DNA from: Cocleimonas sp. | GTDB lineage: Bacteria > Pseudomonadota > Gammaproteobacteria > Thiotrichales > Thiotrichaceae | Reading direction: 5' to 3' | Assembly (NCBI GenBank): GCA_023145485.1 | Contig: JAGLDT010000290.1 | Span: 1 to 7,275, forward strand | Length of the DNA stretch: 7,275 nt | Shown here: positions 1 through 4,969 of the stretch, piece by piece | Numbering within the stretch: position 1 is the stretch's first letter | How the letters are laid out: each line of letters begins with the position of its first letter | The notes under the pieces: model-generated | What the model was told of the DNA's origin: nothing | What the model saw: the letters and a program-made list of their open reading frames with translations, nothing else | Database searches by the model: none | Program-made: the position numbers and the translations under genes

Positions 1-779
1 GCTTGGTCACGCATTGAGTCGATGACATCATCAACCACAATCCGCCCTAAAAAATAACCCTTTTCATCCACGACAGGCGCAGAATACCAATCATGGTTTT
101 CAAACAGTTGAATTACTTCCTTTTCAGGGGTTTCAGGGCTAATGGTTCGCCAGTTATCCTCCATTACCTCGGCAACGAGTTTTTTAGAGGGAAGCAATAA
201 CAAATTAAGAATTGAAATAGCCCCCAGAAAATGATTATCTCGATCCACTACCATTAATACATTGGTATCCTCAGGCACTTTATCATGACGTTGTAAATAG
301 CGATGCACGGTTTCTAAAGTAACATCACTACGCACCGTAATAGCATCTGCATGCATCAGTCGCCCAGCGGTATCTTCTTTATAACTGAGGTTTAATTCAA
401 TTTTTTCACGGCGTTGCTCATTCATACTCTCGAGCAAATCATCTCCTGCTTCTTTATCCAGCACCTCATCAAGTAACTCAGCAACATCTGCCGTATCCAT
501 TGCTTTCGTTGCATGATGTAAGGCTTCTGCATCCATATCATCAGCAAGCTTCGTCGCCGCCACTTCGCTCATATGTAGTAATACTTCGCCGTCTGATCCT
601 TTTGCTATACAAGTAAATAAATGGGGACGTTCAGCAGCAGGAAGTGCATCAATAATATGTGCAATTTCAGCTGGGTTAAATAAACGAAGGTGTTGCTTTA
701 TAATTTTTTTATTGGAGCTTTCTATTGCTTTTGAAATCACCTGAATAGCTTGGTCTACAGAGGGGTTATTGTTTATCAT
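1..779 (-). CDS. mgtE: Magnesium transporter MgtE, N-terminal part (cut by window edge)
   Basis: Reading leftward from an ATG at 779, the frame stays open for 259 codons to the window edge. MgtE is an inner-membrane Mg2+ channel whose cytosolic N-terminal and CBS domains close the pore when Mg2+ is plentiful. Seen here: an MgtE N-domain with acidic helices (about residues 35-140) ending in the family hallmark YKEDTAGRLM (133-142). A first CBS domain follows (about 143-195), then a second (about 203-256) opening with VAEVM and closing with the typical GRIVVDDVID. The five-helix membrane domain should lie beyond base 1; the family is usually about 450 residues. The start is supported by an in-frame stop just upstream (TAA of CATACAGAGTAA) and by a weak AGAG Shine-Dalgarno. 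A possible minus-strand -10, TACAAT, lies at 800-805, but I see no good -35. The gene is divergent from the TRAP operon. The identification is secure; only the C-terminal half is unseen. Confidence 0.93.
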   Translation of the reverse strand, partial: MINNNPSVDQAIQVISKAIESSNKKIIKQHLRLFNPAEIAHIIDALPAAERPHLFTCIAKGSDGEVLLHMSEVAATKLADDMDAEALHHATKAMDTADVAELLDEVLDKEAGDDLLESMNEQRREKIELNLSYKEDTAGRLMHADAITVRSDVTLETVHRYLQRHDKVPEDTNVLMVVDRDNHFLGAISILNLLLLPSKKLVAEVMEDNWRTISPETPEKEVIQLFENHDWYSAPVVDEKGYFLGRIVVDDVIDSMRDQ

Positions 780-856
780 TTTATTATTACTCTGTATGCA
801 TTGTATTGGGGTGATTTTTTAATAGTTGTAATTTCTTGACTTATTGCTAATCTCTA

Positions 857-870
857 TTGATATGGAGCAA
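857..870 (+). promoter_or_regulatory. Candidate FNR/Anr-type binding site upstream of dctP
   Basis: TTGAT-ATGG-AGCAA matches the known FNR-family consensus TTGAT-N4-ATCAA at 9 of 10 specified bases. It is centred at 863.5, about 82 bp before the dctP ATG. If the -10 is TATCAT (888-893) the site would sit near -37; if TATATT (910-915), near -58. Neither is exactly the classical -41.5 or -61.5, so this is a motif-level guess. It could equally face mgtE. Confidence 0.35.
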
Positions 871-872
871 TA

Positions 873-888
873 AGGCAAAAATTAGCCT
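873..888. repeat. Imperfect 16-bp palindrome upstream of dctP
   Basis: AGGCAAAAATTAGCCT has perfect AGGC/GCCT outer arms and 6 of 8 symmetric pairs. It begins two bases after the FNR-like box and overlaps the possible -10 TATCAT at its right end, a position suited to an operator. No regulator gene in the window points to what binds it. Confidence 0.35.
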
Positions 889-933
889 ATCATAAAGTTG
901 CTTTAGTAGTATATTTTCTAATGTAATAAACCC

Positions 934-940
934 AAGGAGG
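934..940 (+). promoter_or_regulatory. Strong ribosome binding site of dctP
   Basis: AAGGAGG lies five bases before the ATG at 946. It is an essentially consensus Shine-Dalgarno, clearly better than that of dctQ (AGAGG), which fits the need for more periplasmic binding protein than permease. Confidence 0.85.
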
Positions 941-945
941 GTTTT

Positions 946-1944
946 ATGAAGATTAAAATGTCTGTTCTTGCACTCGCAACAGCTGCTGTATTCGCATTGA
1001 GTTCACTGTCGTCTGCTTTTGCAGAACCTATTAAGTTAAAGTTTTCACACGTTGTTGCTGAAAATACCCCAAAAGGTCAAATGGCAACTAAATTTAAAGA
1101 CTTGGTTGCTGAGCGCTTAAAAGGAAAAGTTGTTGTTGAAATTTACCCTAATGGTCAGCTTTTTGGTGATAACAAAGTGCTTGAAGCGTTGCTATTAGGC
1201 GACGTTCATCTTGCTTCACCCTCATTATCAAAATTTAAAAAATACACTAAAAAACTGCAAATTTTTGATCTGCCTTTCCTATTCAATGATATGGCCGCGG
1301 CAGAGCGATTTCAGCAAAGTGAAGCAGGGCAATCTTTATTAAAGACGGTTGAAAAGAAAGGTTTGATTGGCTTGGGTTATATGCACAACGGCATGAAGCA
1401 ATTATCTGCGGCTAAAGCATTGCATACCCCAGCGGATGCGAAAGGTTTGAAATTCCGTATTATGTCATCGGATGTATTAGCAGCTCAGTTTGAAGCTCTG
1501 GCAGCTACCCCATTGAAAAAGCCGTATTCTGAGGTCTTCACGTTACTGCAAACAAAAGCGATTGATGGTCAGGAAAATACATGGTCAAATATTCACTCTA
1601 AAAAGTTCTATGAAGTACAGGATAATATCACCTCATCAGATCACGGCTTATTGGACTATATGGTCGTTACCTCCGCTGAATTCTGGAAAGGATTGCCTGA
1701 TGATGTGCGCACTGAGTTGAAAAAAGCATTAGATGAATCCATTGCCTTTGGTAATAAAGTAGCCGCTGAAAAATCAAAAAGTGATAAACAAGCCATTATT
1801 GACAGTAAACGCACTAATGTGATTGAGCTAAGCAAAGAAGAGCGTCAAAAATGGATCGATACTATGCAACCAGTTTGGAAAAAGTTTGAAGCAATTGTGG
1901 GTAAAGATATGCTAGATGCGGCTATTGCCTCTAATAAAGAGTAA
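946..1944 (+). CDS. dctP: TRAP transporter C4-dicarboxylate-binding periplasmic protein DctP
   Basis: This is the extracytoplasmic binding protein of a TRAP transporter: it captures the substrate in the periplasm and delivers it to the DctQM permease. The 332-residue product starts with a Sec signal peptide: Lys at positions 2 and 4, a hydrophobic core at about 6-24, and probable cleavage after AFA at 24-26. The mature part opens with the family pattern LKFSHVVAEN (31-40). Other DctP hallmarks are GLKFRIM (167-173), where R171 should be the arginine that salt-bridges the substrate carboxylate, then the GQENTWSNI stretch (208-216) and SDHGLLDYM (231-239). These are typical of the C4-dicarboxylate subgroup rather than sialate or ectoine binders. 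Malate, succinate or fumarate is the likely substrate, inferred from the family. Length is normal. A stop and a structured 115-bp gap precede dctQ in the same direction. Confidence 0.93.
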   Translation: MKIKMSVLALATAAVFALSSLSSAFAEPIKLKFSHVVAENTPKGQMATKFKDLVAERLKGKVVVEIYPNGQLFGDNKVLEALLLGDVHLASPSLSKFKKYTKKLQIFDLPFLFNDMAAAERFQQSEAGQSLLKTVEKKGLIGLGYMHNGMKQLSAAKALHTPADAKGLKFRIMSSDVLAAQFEALAATPLKKPYSEVFTLLQTKAIDGQENTWSNIHSKKFYEVQDNITSSDHGLLDYMVVTSAEFWKGLPDDVRTELKKALDESIAFGNKVAAEKSKSDKQAIIDSKRTNVIELSKEERQKWIDTMQPVWKKFEAIVGKDMLDAAIASNKE

Positions 1945-1965
1945 TTATTGCAACAGGCTTTTCAT

Positions 1966-2024
1966 CGTGAAGGGTATGAGATAAATGAAGTTTTTATCTT
2001 TCAATTTTTTTCATGCCCTTCATG
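1966..2024 (+). promoter_or_regulatory. Nested stem-loop between dctP and dctQ (mRNA stabiliser or attenuator)
   Basis: The arms at 1966-1979 and 2011-2024 pair over 14 bp with only two G-U wobbles (core GAAGGG/CCCTTC). Inside the loop, GATAAA (1980-1985) pairs perfectly with TTTATC (1993-1998), followed by a T run at 2005-2011. No long T run follows the outer stem, so it is a poor intrinsic terminator. The position after the binding-protein gene is where 3'-protecting or partially terminating structures reduce permease expression relative to binding protein, as known for malE-malF. The structure is visible; its role is inferred. Confidence 0.65.
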
Positions 2025-2059
2025 GTGACGTTGTCTATTAAAGAGAACAGAGGTGCTGG

Positions 2060-2650
2060 ATGCTTGCGAAATTTATTAATCGAGCGGAGGAGAATTTTCT
2101 TTCGTTATTATTGGTCGGTATGACCTTGCTGGTGTTTTCTGAGGTTGTATTAAGGTTTGGTTTTAATACGGGGATTAACTGGTCGCAGGAAGTGACGCTT
2201 TATATGATGGCGTGGTTTGTTCTGTTTGGCGCATCGTATGGGGTTAAAGTTGGTGCGCATATCGGTGTTGATAGCTTTGTAAAATTATTTCCAGAAAAAA
2301 TACGCCGTGCAATGGGGTTGTTATCAGTTGCCATTTGTATTGCTTATTGTGTGATTTTTATGATTGGCGCATGGAATTATCTCGCTAAGTTGAAATTAAT
2401 TAGCCTTGAAATGGAAGATTTAGAAATACAACGCTGGATGTCTGAAAGCATTATCTTCCTTGGTTTTCTTTTGCTGATGTTCCGCTTTTTTCAATTAATG
2501 GTTAAGATTTTAAAAGGCGAAGCAGAAGGTTTCTCTCATATCGATGAAGCCAAAGAAGGGCTTGAGCTGGCAGCTCAAATTAAAGCTGAGCAAATTCAAG
2601 CTGAAAAAACTGACATTAAACAAATGAAAAAAGAACAGGAGGCTAAGTAA
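2060..2650 (+). CDS. dctQ: TRAP transporter small permease subunit DctQ
   Basis: DctQ is the small inner-membrane subunit that pairs with DctM. The 196-residue product shows four hydrophobic segments (about 14-32, 44-62, 84-106 and 129-148), the family's standard topology. It also carries the conserved region around R32, W41 and E44 (NWSQEVTLYMMAWFVLFGAS, 40-59) and GVKVGAHIGVD (61-71). After the last helix comes a cytoplasmic tail of about 45 residues rich in Glu, Lys, Gln and Ala (about 152-196), predicted to be helical; longer DctQ proteins of the C4-dicarboxylate group have similar tails. AGAGG at 2049-2053 sits six bases before the ATG. The TAA stop shares its last A with the ATG of dctM, so the two are probably translationally coupled, fitting 1:1 permease stoichiometry. 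DctQ sequences are poorly conserved in general, but the context makes the call firm. Confidence 0.92.
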   Translation: MLAKFINRAEENFLSLLLVGMTLLVFSEVVLRFGFNTGINWSQEVTLYMMAWFVLFGASYGVKVGAHIGVDSFVKLFPEKIRRAMGLLSVAICIAYCVIFMIGAWNYLAKLKLISLEMEDLEIQRWMSESIIFLGFLLLMFRFFQLMVKILKGEAEGFSHIDEAKEGLELAAQIKAEQIQAEKTDIKQMKKEQEAK

Positions 2651-4059
2651 TGGAATCCTTCGTTATCCCCACGCTGTTTTTATTACTGTTTCTTTGCATG
2701 ATGATCGGTGTACCCGTTGCGGTATCGCTCGGTTTTTCTAGCGTTGTTACTATTTTACTGTTTGCCGATGACTCTTTAGCCTCGATTGCGCTAAAACTGT
2801 TTGAAGCACTGTCTGAGCATTACACCTTTCTTGCGATTCCCTTTTTTATCCTTTCCTCTGCTTTTCTCTCAACAGGAGGTGTTGCGCGACGGATTATAGA
2901 TTTTGCGATTGATATTGTGGGGCATATTCGGGGTGGTTTAGCCATGGCAGGTGTATTGGCTTGCATGTTATTTGCTGCGGTATCAGGCTCCTCTCCAGCA
3001 ACTGTTGCAGCCATTGGAGCAATCGTGATTGTCGGCATGACACGAGTCGGTTATCCCGAAAAATTTGCTGCTGGTGTTATCAGCACCGCAGGTACATTAG
3101 GCATTTTAATCCCGCCTTCGATTGTCATGCTCGTTTATGCAGCAGCTACCGAAGTCTCCGCTGCACGTATGTTTATGGCAGGCATGTTGCCCGGTATTTT
3201 AATGGGCGTGATCTTAATGATCGCCATTTATATCTATGCGCGCATTAAAGGATTACCGTCCTCACCCTTTCCAGGCTTTAAGAAAATTTTCAAATCAGGA
3301 TTAGTCGCAACGGGTGGCTTAATGCTGATTTTTATCGTCCTCGGTGCAATCTATGGCGGTGTAGCCAGCCCCACAGAAGCGGCAGCTGTTGCCTCTGTTT
3401 ATGCCTTTTTTATCGCTGTGTTTGGCTATCGTGATATAGGCCCGTTAAAAAACCTGCCATGGCGAAAAGACGGAGAAAACGTAGGCACAGCAACCATAAG
3501 AAACACAGTGCAAATGCTAGGTGCATTTCCAAAAAGCTTTTTTGATAAAGAAGTACAAAAAGTTATTTTAGATGCCTCTAAAGTCTCGATTATGCTGTTA
3601 TTTGTGATCGGCAATGCAATTTTATTTGCACACGTTCTGACGACAGAACGCATCCCGCACGAAATAGCACAAATTATTATCCAATGGGGGTTGCCCGCAT
3701 GGGGATTCTTATTAGTGGTTAACCTTTTGTTATTAATTGCAGGAAATTTTATGGAGCCCTCTGCGATTCTGTTAATCATGGCGCCGATCCTATTCCCCAT
3801 CGCCACACAACTTGGCATCGACCCCATTCACCTTGGTATTATTATGGTGGTCAATATGGAAATCGGCATGATCACCCCTCCCGTAGGATTAAACCTCTTC
3901 GTCATCTCAGGCATTACTAATAAAAGCATGGGTTGGGCAATTAGCGCATCACTACCTTGGTTATTGTTGTTGCTGTTCTTCCTGATGTTGATTACCTTTA
4001 TCCCACAGATCTCGTTATTTGTCCCTGAGATGTTTGATAAAATGCATGGGTATAATTGA
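2650..4059 (+). CDS. dctM: TRAP transporter large permease subunit DctM
   Basis: DctM forms the ion-coupled transport channel in the inner membrane. The product is 469 residues, almost entirely hydrophobic. Family motifs include AVSGSSPATVAAIG (110-123), GTLGILIPPS (148-157), YGGVASPTEAAAV (235-247), GNFMEP (365-370) and EIGMITPPVGLNLFVISG (404-421). Its two similar halves are separated by a hydrophilic stretch at about 260-306 with few hydrophobic residues, which makes it some 40 residues longer than the roughly 425-residue family norm. I believe this length class also occurs in other C4-dicarboxylate DctM proteins. AGGAGG at 2637-2642, inside the end of dctQ and seven bases before the ATG, is a strong ribosome binding site. 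The gene ends the operon and is followed at once by a terminator-like hairpin. Confidence 0.95.
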   Translation: MESFVIPTLFLLLFLCMMIGVPVAVSLGFSSVVTILLFADDSLASIALKLFEALSEHYTFLAIPFFILSSAFLSTGGVARRIIDFAIDIVGHIRGGLAMAGVLACMLFAAVSGSSPATVAAIGAIVIVGMTRVGYPEKFAAGVISTAGTLGILIPPSIVMLVYAAATEVSAARMFMAGMLPGILMGVILMIAIYIYARIKGLPSSPFPGFKKIFKSGLVATGGLMLIFIVLGAIYGGVASPTEAAAVASVYAFFIAVFGYRDIGPLKNLPWRKDGENVGTATIRNTVQMLGAFPKSFFDKEVQKVILDASKVSIMLLFVIGNAILFAHVLTTERIPHEIAQIIIQWGLPAWGFLLVVNLLLLIAGNFMEPSAILLIMAPILFPIATQLGIDPIHLGIIMVVNMEIGMITPPVGLNLFVISGITNKSMGWAISASLPWLLLLLFFLMLITFIPQISLFVPEMFDKMHGYN

Positions 4060-4092
4060 AAAGTGACTGGAATCGGTCGCTTTAGTCTTTTT
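4060..4092 (+). terminator. Probable intrinsic terminator of the dctPQM operon
   Basis: AAAGTGAC (4060-4067), directly after the dctM stop, pairs with GTCGCTTT (4076-4083): eight pairs with one G-U and an 8-nt loop. AGTC and then TTTTT (4088-4092) follow. The T run is short and four bases from the stem, so efficiency may be moderate. Confidence 0.5.
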
Positions 4093-4105
4093 AGCCTCCG
4101 ATTCC
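4069..4105. repeat. Competing 8-bp inverted repeat in the convergent gap
   Basis: GGAATCGG (4069-4076) and CCGATTCC (4098-4105) are a perfect inverted repeat with a 21-bp loop. The left arm overlaps the loop and descending arm of the terminator hairpin at 4060-4083, so the two folds exclude each other. GTGACT flanks the element on both sides as a direct repeat (4063-4068 and 4106-4111). It could serve transcripts from either strand, since dctM and the hemerythrin gene converge here, but no T run follows it. Confidence 0.5.
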
Positions 4106-4143
4106 GTGACTCATCAAAAAATGAACTTGAAAGGTTTGGCTTT

Positions 4144-4557
4144 TTATTGCTGAGTGGATTGTACGTGTTGAGAGTTTACTACATCAATTTTCATAATGTG
4201 ATTAACCAACCAAGAGGACAGTTTTTCATACGCATCATGTGCTAAAAACTCTGATGTTCCTGAGTAGCGAATTTGTTCTAATAAGGTGTTGATTGTCTCT
4301 ATGAATTGTTCATGTGCATGATTATTATCACAGGCCATTGGACAGTTAAAACAGGCGAGAGACTGCTCTTCCTTGCCAAAATGCCATTCACCATAATATT
4401 TTAAAAAAACCAGCATCTTTTTTAGCTCTTGCGCTCCTCTTCCTTGCTCTAGCGTTTCTGCAAAATCATGTAAAACAAAAAAGAACTGCTTATGTTGTAC
4501 ATCTATTGCTGGATCACCTGTTGATATGGATTGGCTCCATTTGTATTTTTCTATCAT
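4144..4557 (-). CDS. Bacteriohemerythrin, single-domain, with a variant metal site
   Basis: This 137-residue cytosolic protein is a four-helix-bundle di-iron protein of the hemerythrin family, which binds O2 and in some members senses or buffers O2 or NO. Metal-site motifs in order: DPAIDVQHKQFF (15-26) with H22; WHFGKEEQ (58-65) with H59 and E63; HEQF (82-85) with H82; and NHIMKID (119-125) with H120 and D125. The ligand spacing is canonical, but the place of the remaining histidine, four residues before H82, is N78; a nearby H80 might substitute. Before it, where many members have a YP, lies CFNCPMAC (69-76) with three cysteines. GGGAG (4563-4567) stands five bases upstream of the ATG. The gene is monocistronic, convergent with dctM, with no sensor domain attached, so storage, delivery or scavenging is likelier than signalling. 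The family call is firm; ligand and role are not. Confidence 0.9.
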   Translation of the reverse strand: MIEKYKWSQSISTGDPAIDVQHKQFFFVLHDFAETLEQGRGAQELKKMLVFLKYYGEWHFGKEEQSLACFNCPMACDNNHAHEQFIETINTLLEQIRYSGTSEFLAHDAYEKLSSWLVNHIMKIDVVNSQHVQSTQQ

Positions 4558-4609
4558 GGTTTCTCCCTAAAGACCGATTAAATAGATTTATTTTAATAAA
4601 GAATTGAAC

Positions 4610-4627
4610 TAATAACCCTTGTTATTA
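4610..4627. promoter_or_regulatory. Perfect 7-bp inverted repeat, candidate operator of the hemerythrin gene
   Basis: TAATAAC-CCTT-GTTATTA is perfectly symmetric apart from the 4-bp centre. It lies between the possible minus-strand -10 (4639-4644) and the hemerythrin start, so it would fall just after the transcription start. This suits either a repressor site or a 5'-UTR hairpin. It is not an obvious FNR or NsrR consensus. Confidence 0.4.
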
Positions 4628-4648
4628 CAAACATTTAGAGTATAGATG

Positions 4649-4695
4649 CAAAATTAATATAGTTTTTGAGTCTTTTGAAAAATATATTAATTTTG
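4649..4695. repeat. 47-bp long inverted repeat with 13-bp perfect arms
   Basis: CAAAATTAATATA (4649-4661) is the exact reverse complement of TATATTAATTTTG (4683-4695). After one G-A mismatch the pairing resumes inward, TTTT (4663-4666) with AAAA (4678-4681), giving a nearly continuous hairpin of 17 or more pairs. It lies next to the possible -10 of the hemerythrin gene. Possible roles are a bidirectional terminator-like hairpin, a protein-binding palindrome or a small repeat remnant. Confidence 0.6.
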
Positions 4696-4735
4696 ATAAG
4701 AAGATGGTCATTTAAGATTAGTGGGAGGCATATTG

Positions 4736-4767
4736 AAAAAACACATTGTTTTTTAGCGTTTTAAAAC
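4736..4767. repeat. A/T-tract hairpin followed by a 10-bp palindrome
   Basis: AAAAAACA (4736-4743) pairs perfectly with TGTTTTTT (4747-4754) around a 3-nt centre. Three bases later comes the perfect palindrome GTTTTAAAAC (4758-4767). On the plus strand the first unit resembles a weak A/T-stem terminator, but the stem is all A/T except one G-C pair. Confidence 0.5.
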
Positions 4768-4808
4768 AAAGAAGGCAGAGATAGTGCAAGTTTTATAGGG
4801 TCGGCAAG

Positions 4809-4817
4809 CCCCCCCCC
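4809..4817. repeat. Homopolymer run of nine C
   Basis: Nine consecutive C stand in otherwise AT-rich, noncoding DNA, 152 bases upstream of the tdh ATG. Runs of this length are prone to slipped-strand length change and to sequencing error. No open frame crosses the tract. Confidence 0.85.
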
Positions 4818-4897
4818 GAAGGTATTTGAATAATTTTTAGATTCATTTGCGCAACGTTTCAATTATTATAGTGGTTCAATCAATACCTCCACTAATT

Positions 4898-4941
4898 TTG
4901 ATTTGAGCCAAAAATAGCACTTTTCAAGCAATACAAATCAA
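4898..4941 (+). promoter_or_regulatory. Inverted repeat in the tdh leader
   Basis: TTGATTTG (4898-4905) is the exact reverse complement of CAAATCAA (4934-4941), with a 28-nt loop, ending 28 bases before the tdh start. If transcribed it would form a weak A/U-rich stem; as DNA it offers two half-sites about three helical turns apart (36 bp start to start). Confidence 0.3.
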
Positions 4942-4969
4942 TCACTTACAACTAATAGAAATCTCAAAA

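Larger units (their letters stand above)
780..945. promoter_or_regulatory. Divergent intergenic control region between mgtE and dctP
   Basis: This 166-bp AT-rich gap must hold both promoters. On the plus strand, TATCAT (888-893) and TATATT (910-915) are possible -10 boxes for dctP, without a strong -35 at the right distance. TTGACT at 836-841 resembles a -35, but no good -10 stands 17 bp downstream. No sigma-54 -24/-12 pair (GG...GC) was found, so DctD-type control is not supported. The two sharpest elements are listed separately. Confidence 0.55.
4558..4969. other. 412-bp AT-rich intergenic region without a gene
   Basis: No reading frame with a start, ribosome binding site and useful length was found on either strand. 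The region separates the divergent hemerythrin and tdh genes, so it should hold both promoters. TATACT on the minus strand (4639-4644) is a possible -10 for the hemerythrin gene. TATTAT (4864-4869) is a possible -10 for tdh, with only a poor -35 (TTCATT, 4842-4847). It carries a cluster of inverted repeats and a C tract, listed separately. No glycine- or amino-acid-responsive riboswitch core was recognised. Confidence 0.7.

Noticed and set aside
780..945. A sigma-54 promoter before dctP, as expected for DctBD-regulated transport genes
   Set aside because: TTGCT occurs at 844-848 and 898-902, but neither has the GG of a -24 element at the required distance.
2820..3827. Reading frames in other phases across dctM
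   Set aside because: They lie wholly within a permease with clear family motifs and have no recognisable protein features of their own.
4063..4245. A 60-codon plus-strand reading frame after dctM
   Set aside because: It starts inside the terminator-like hairpin, uses no ATG, and overlaps the convincing hemerythrin gene on the other strand.
4649..4767. Insertion-sequence or MITE remnant
   Set aside because: No target-site duplication flanks the repeats and no transposase fragment is present; left only as an open possibility under findings.
4809..4817. C tract as a frameshift in a broken gene
   Set aside because: No frame on either side of the tract encodes a recognisable or extended protein, so nothing is being switched by frame.
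4700..4969. A glycine or other amino-acid riboswitch in the tdh leader
   Set aside because: No recognisable conserved aptamer core was found; only simple inverted repeats are visible.
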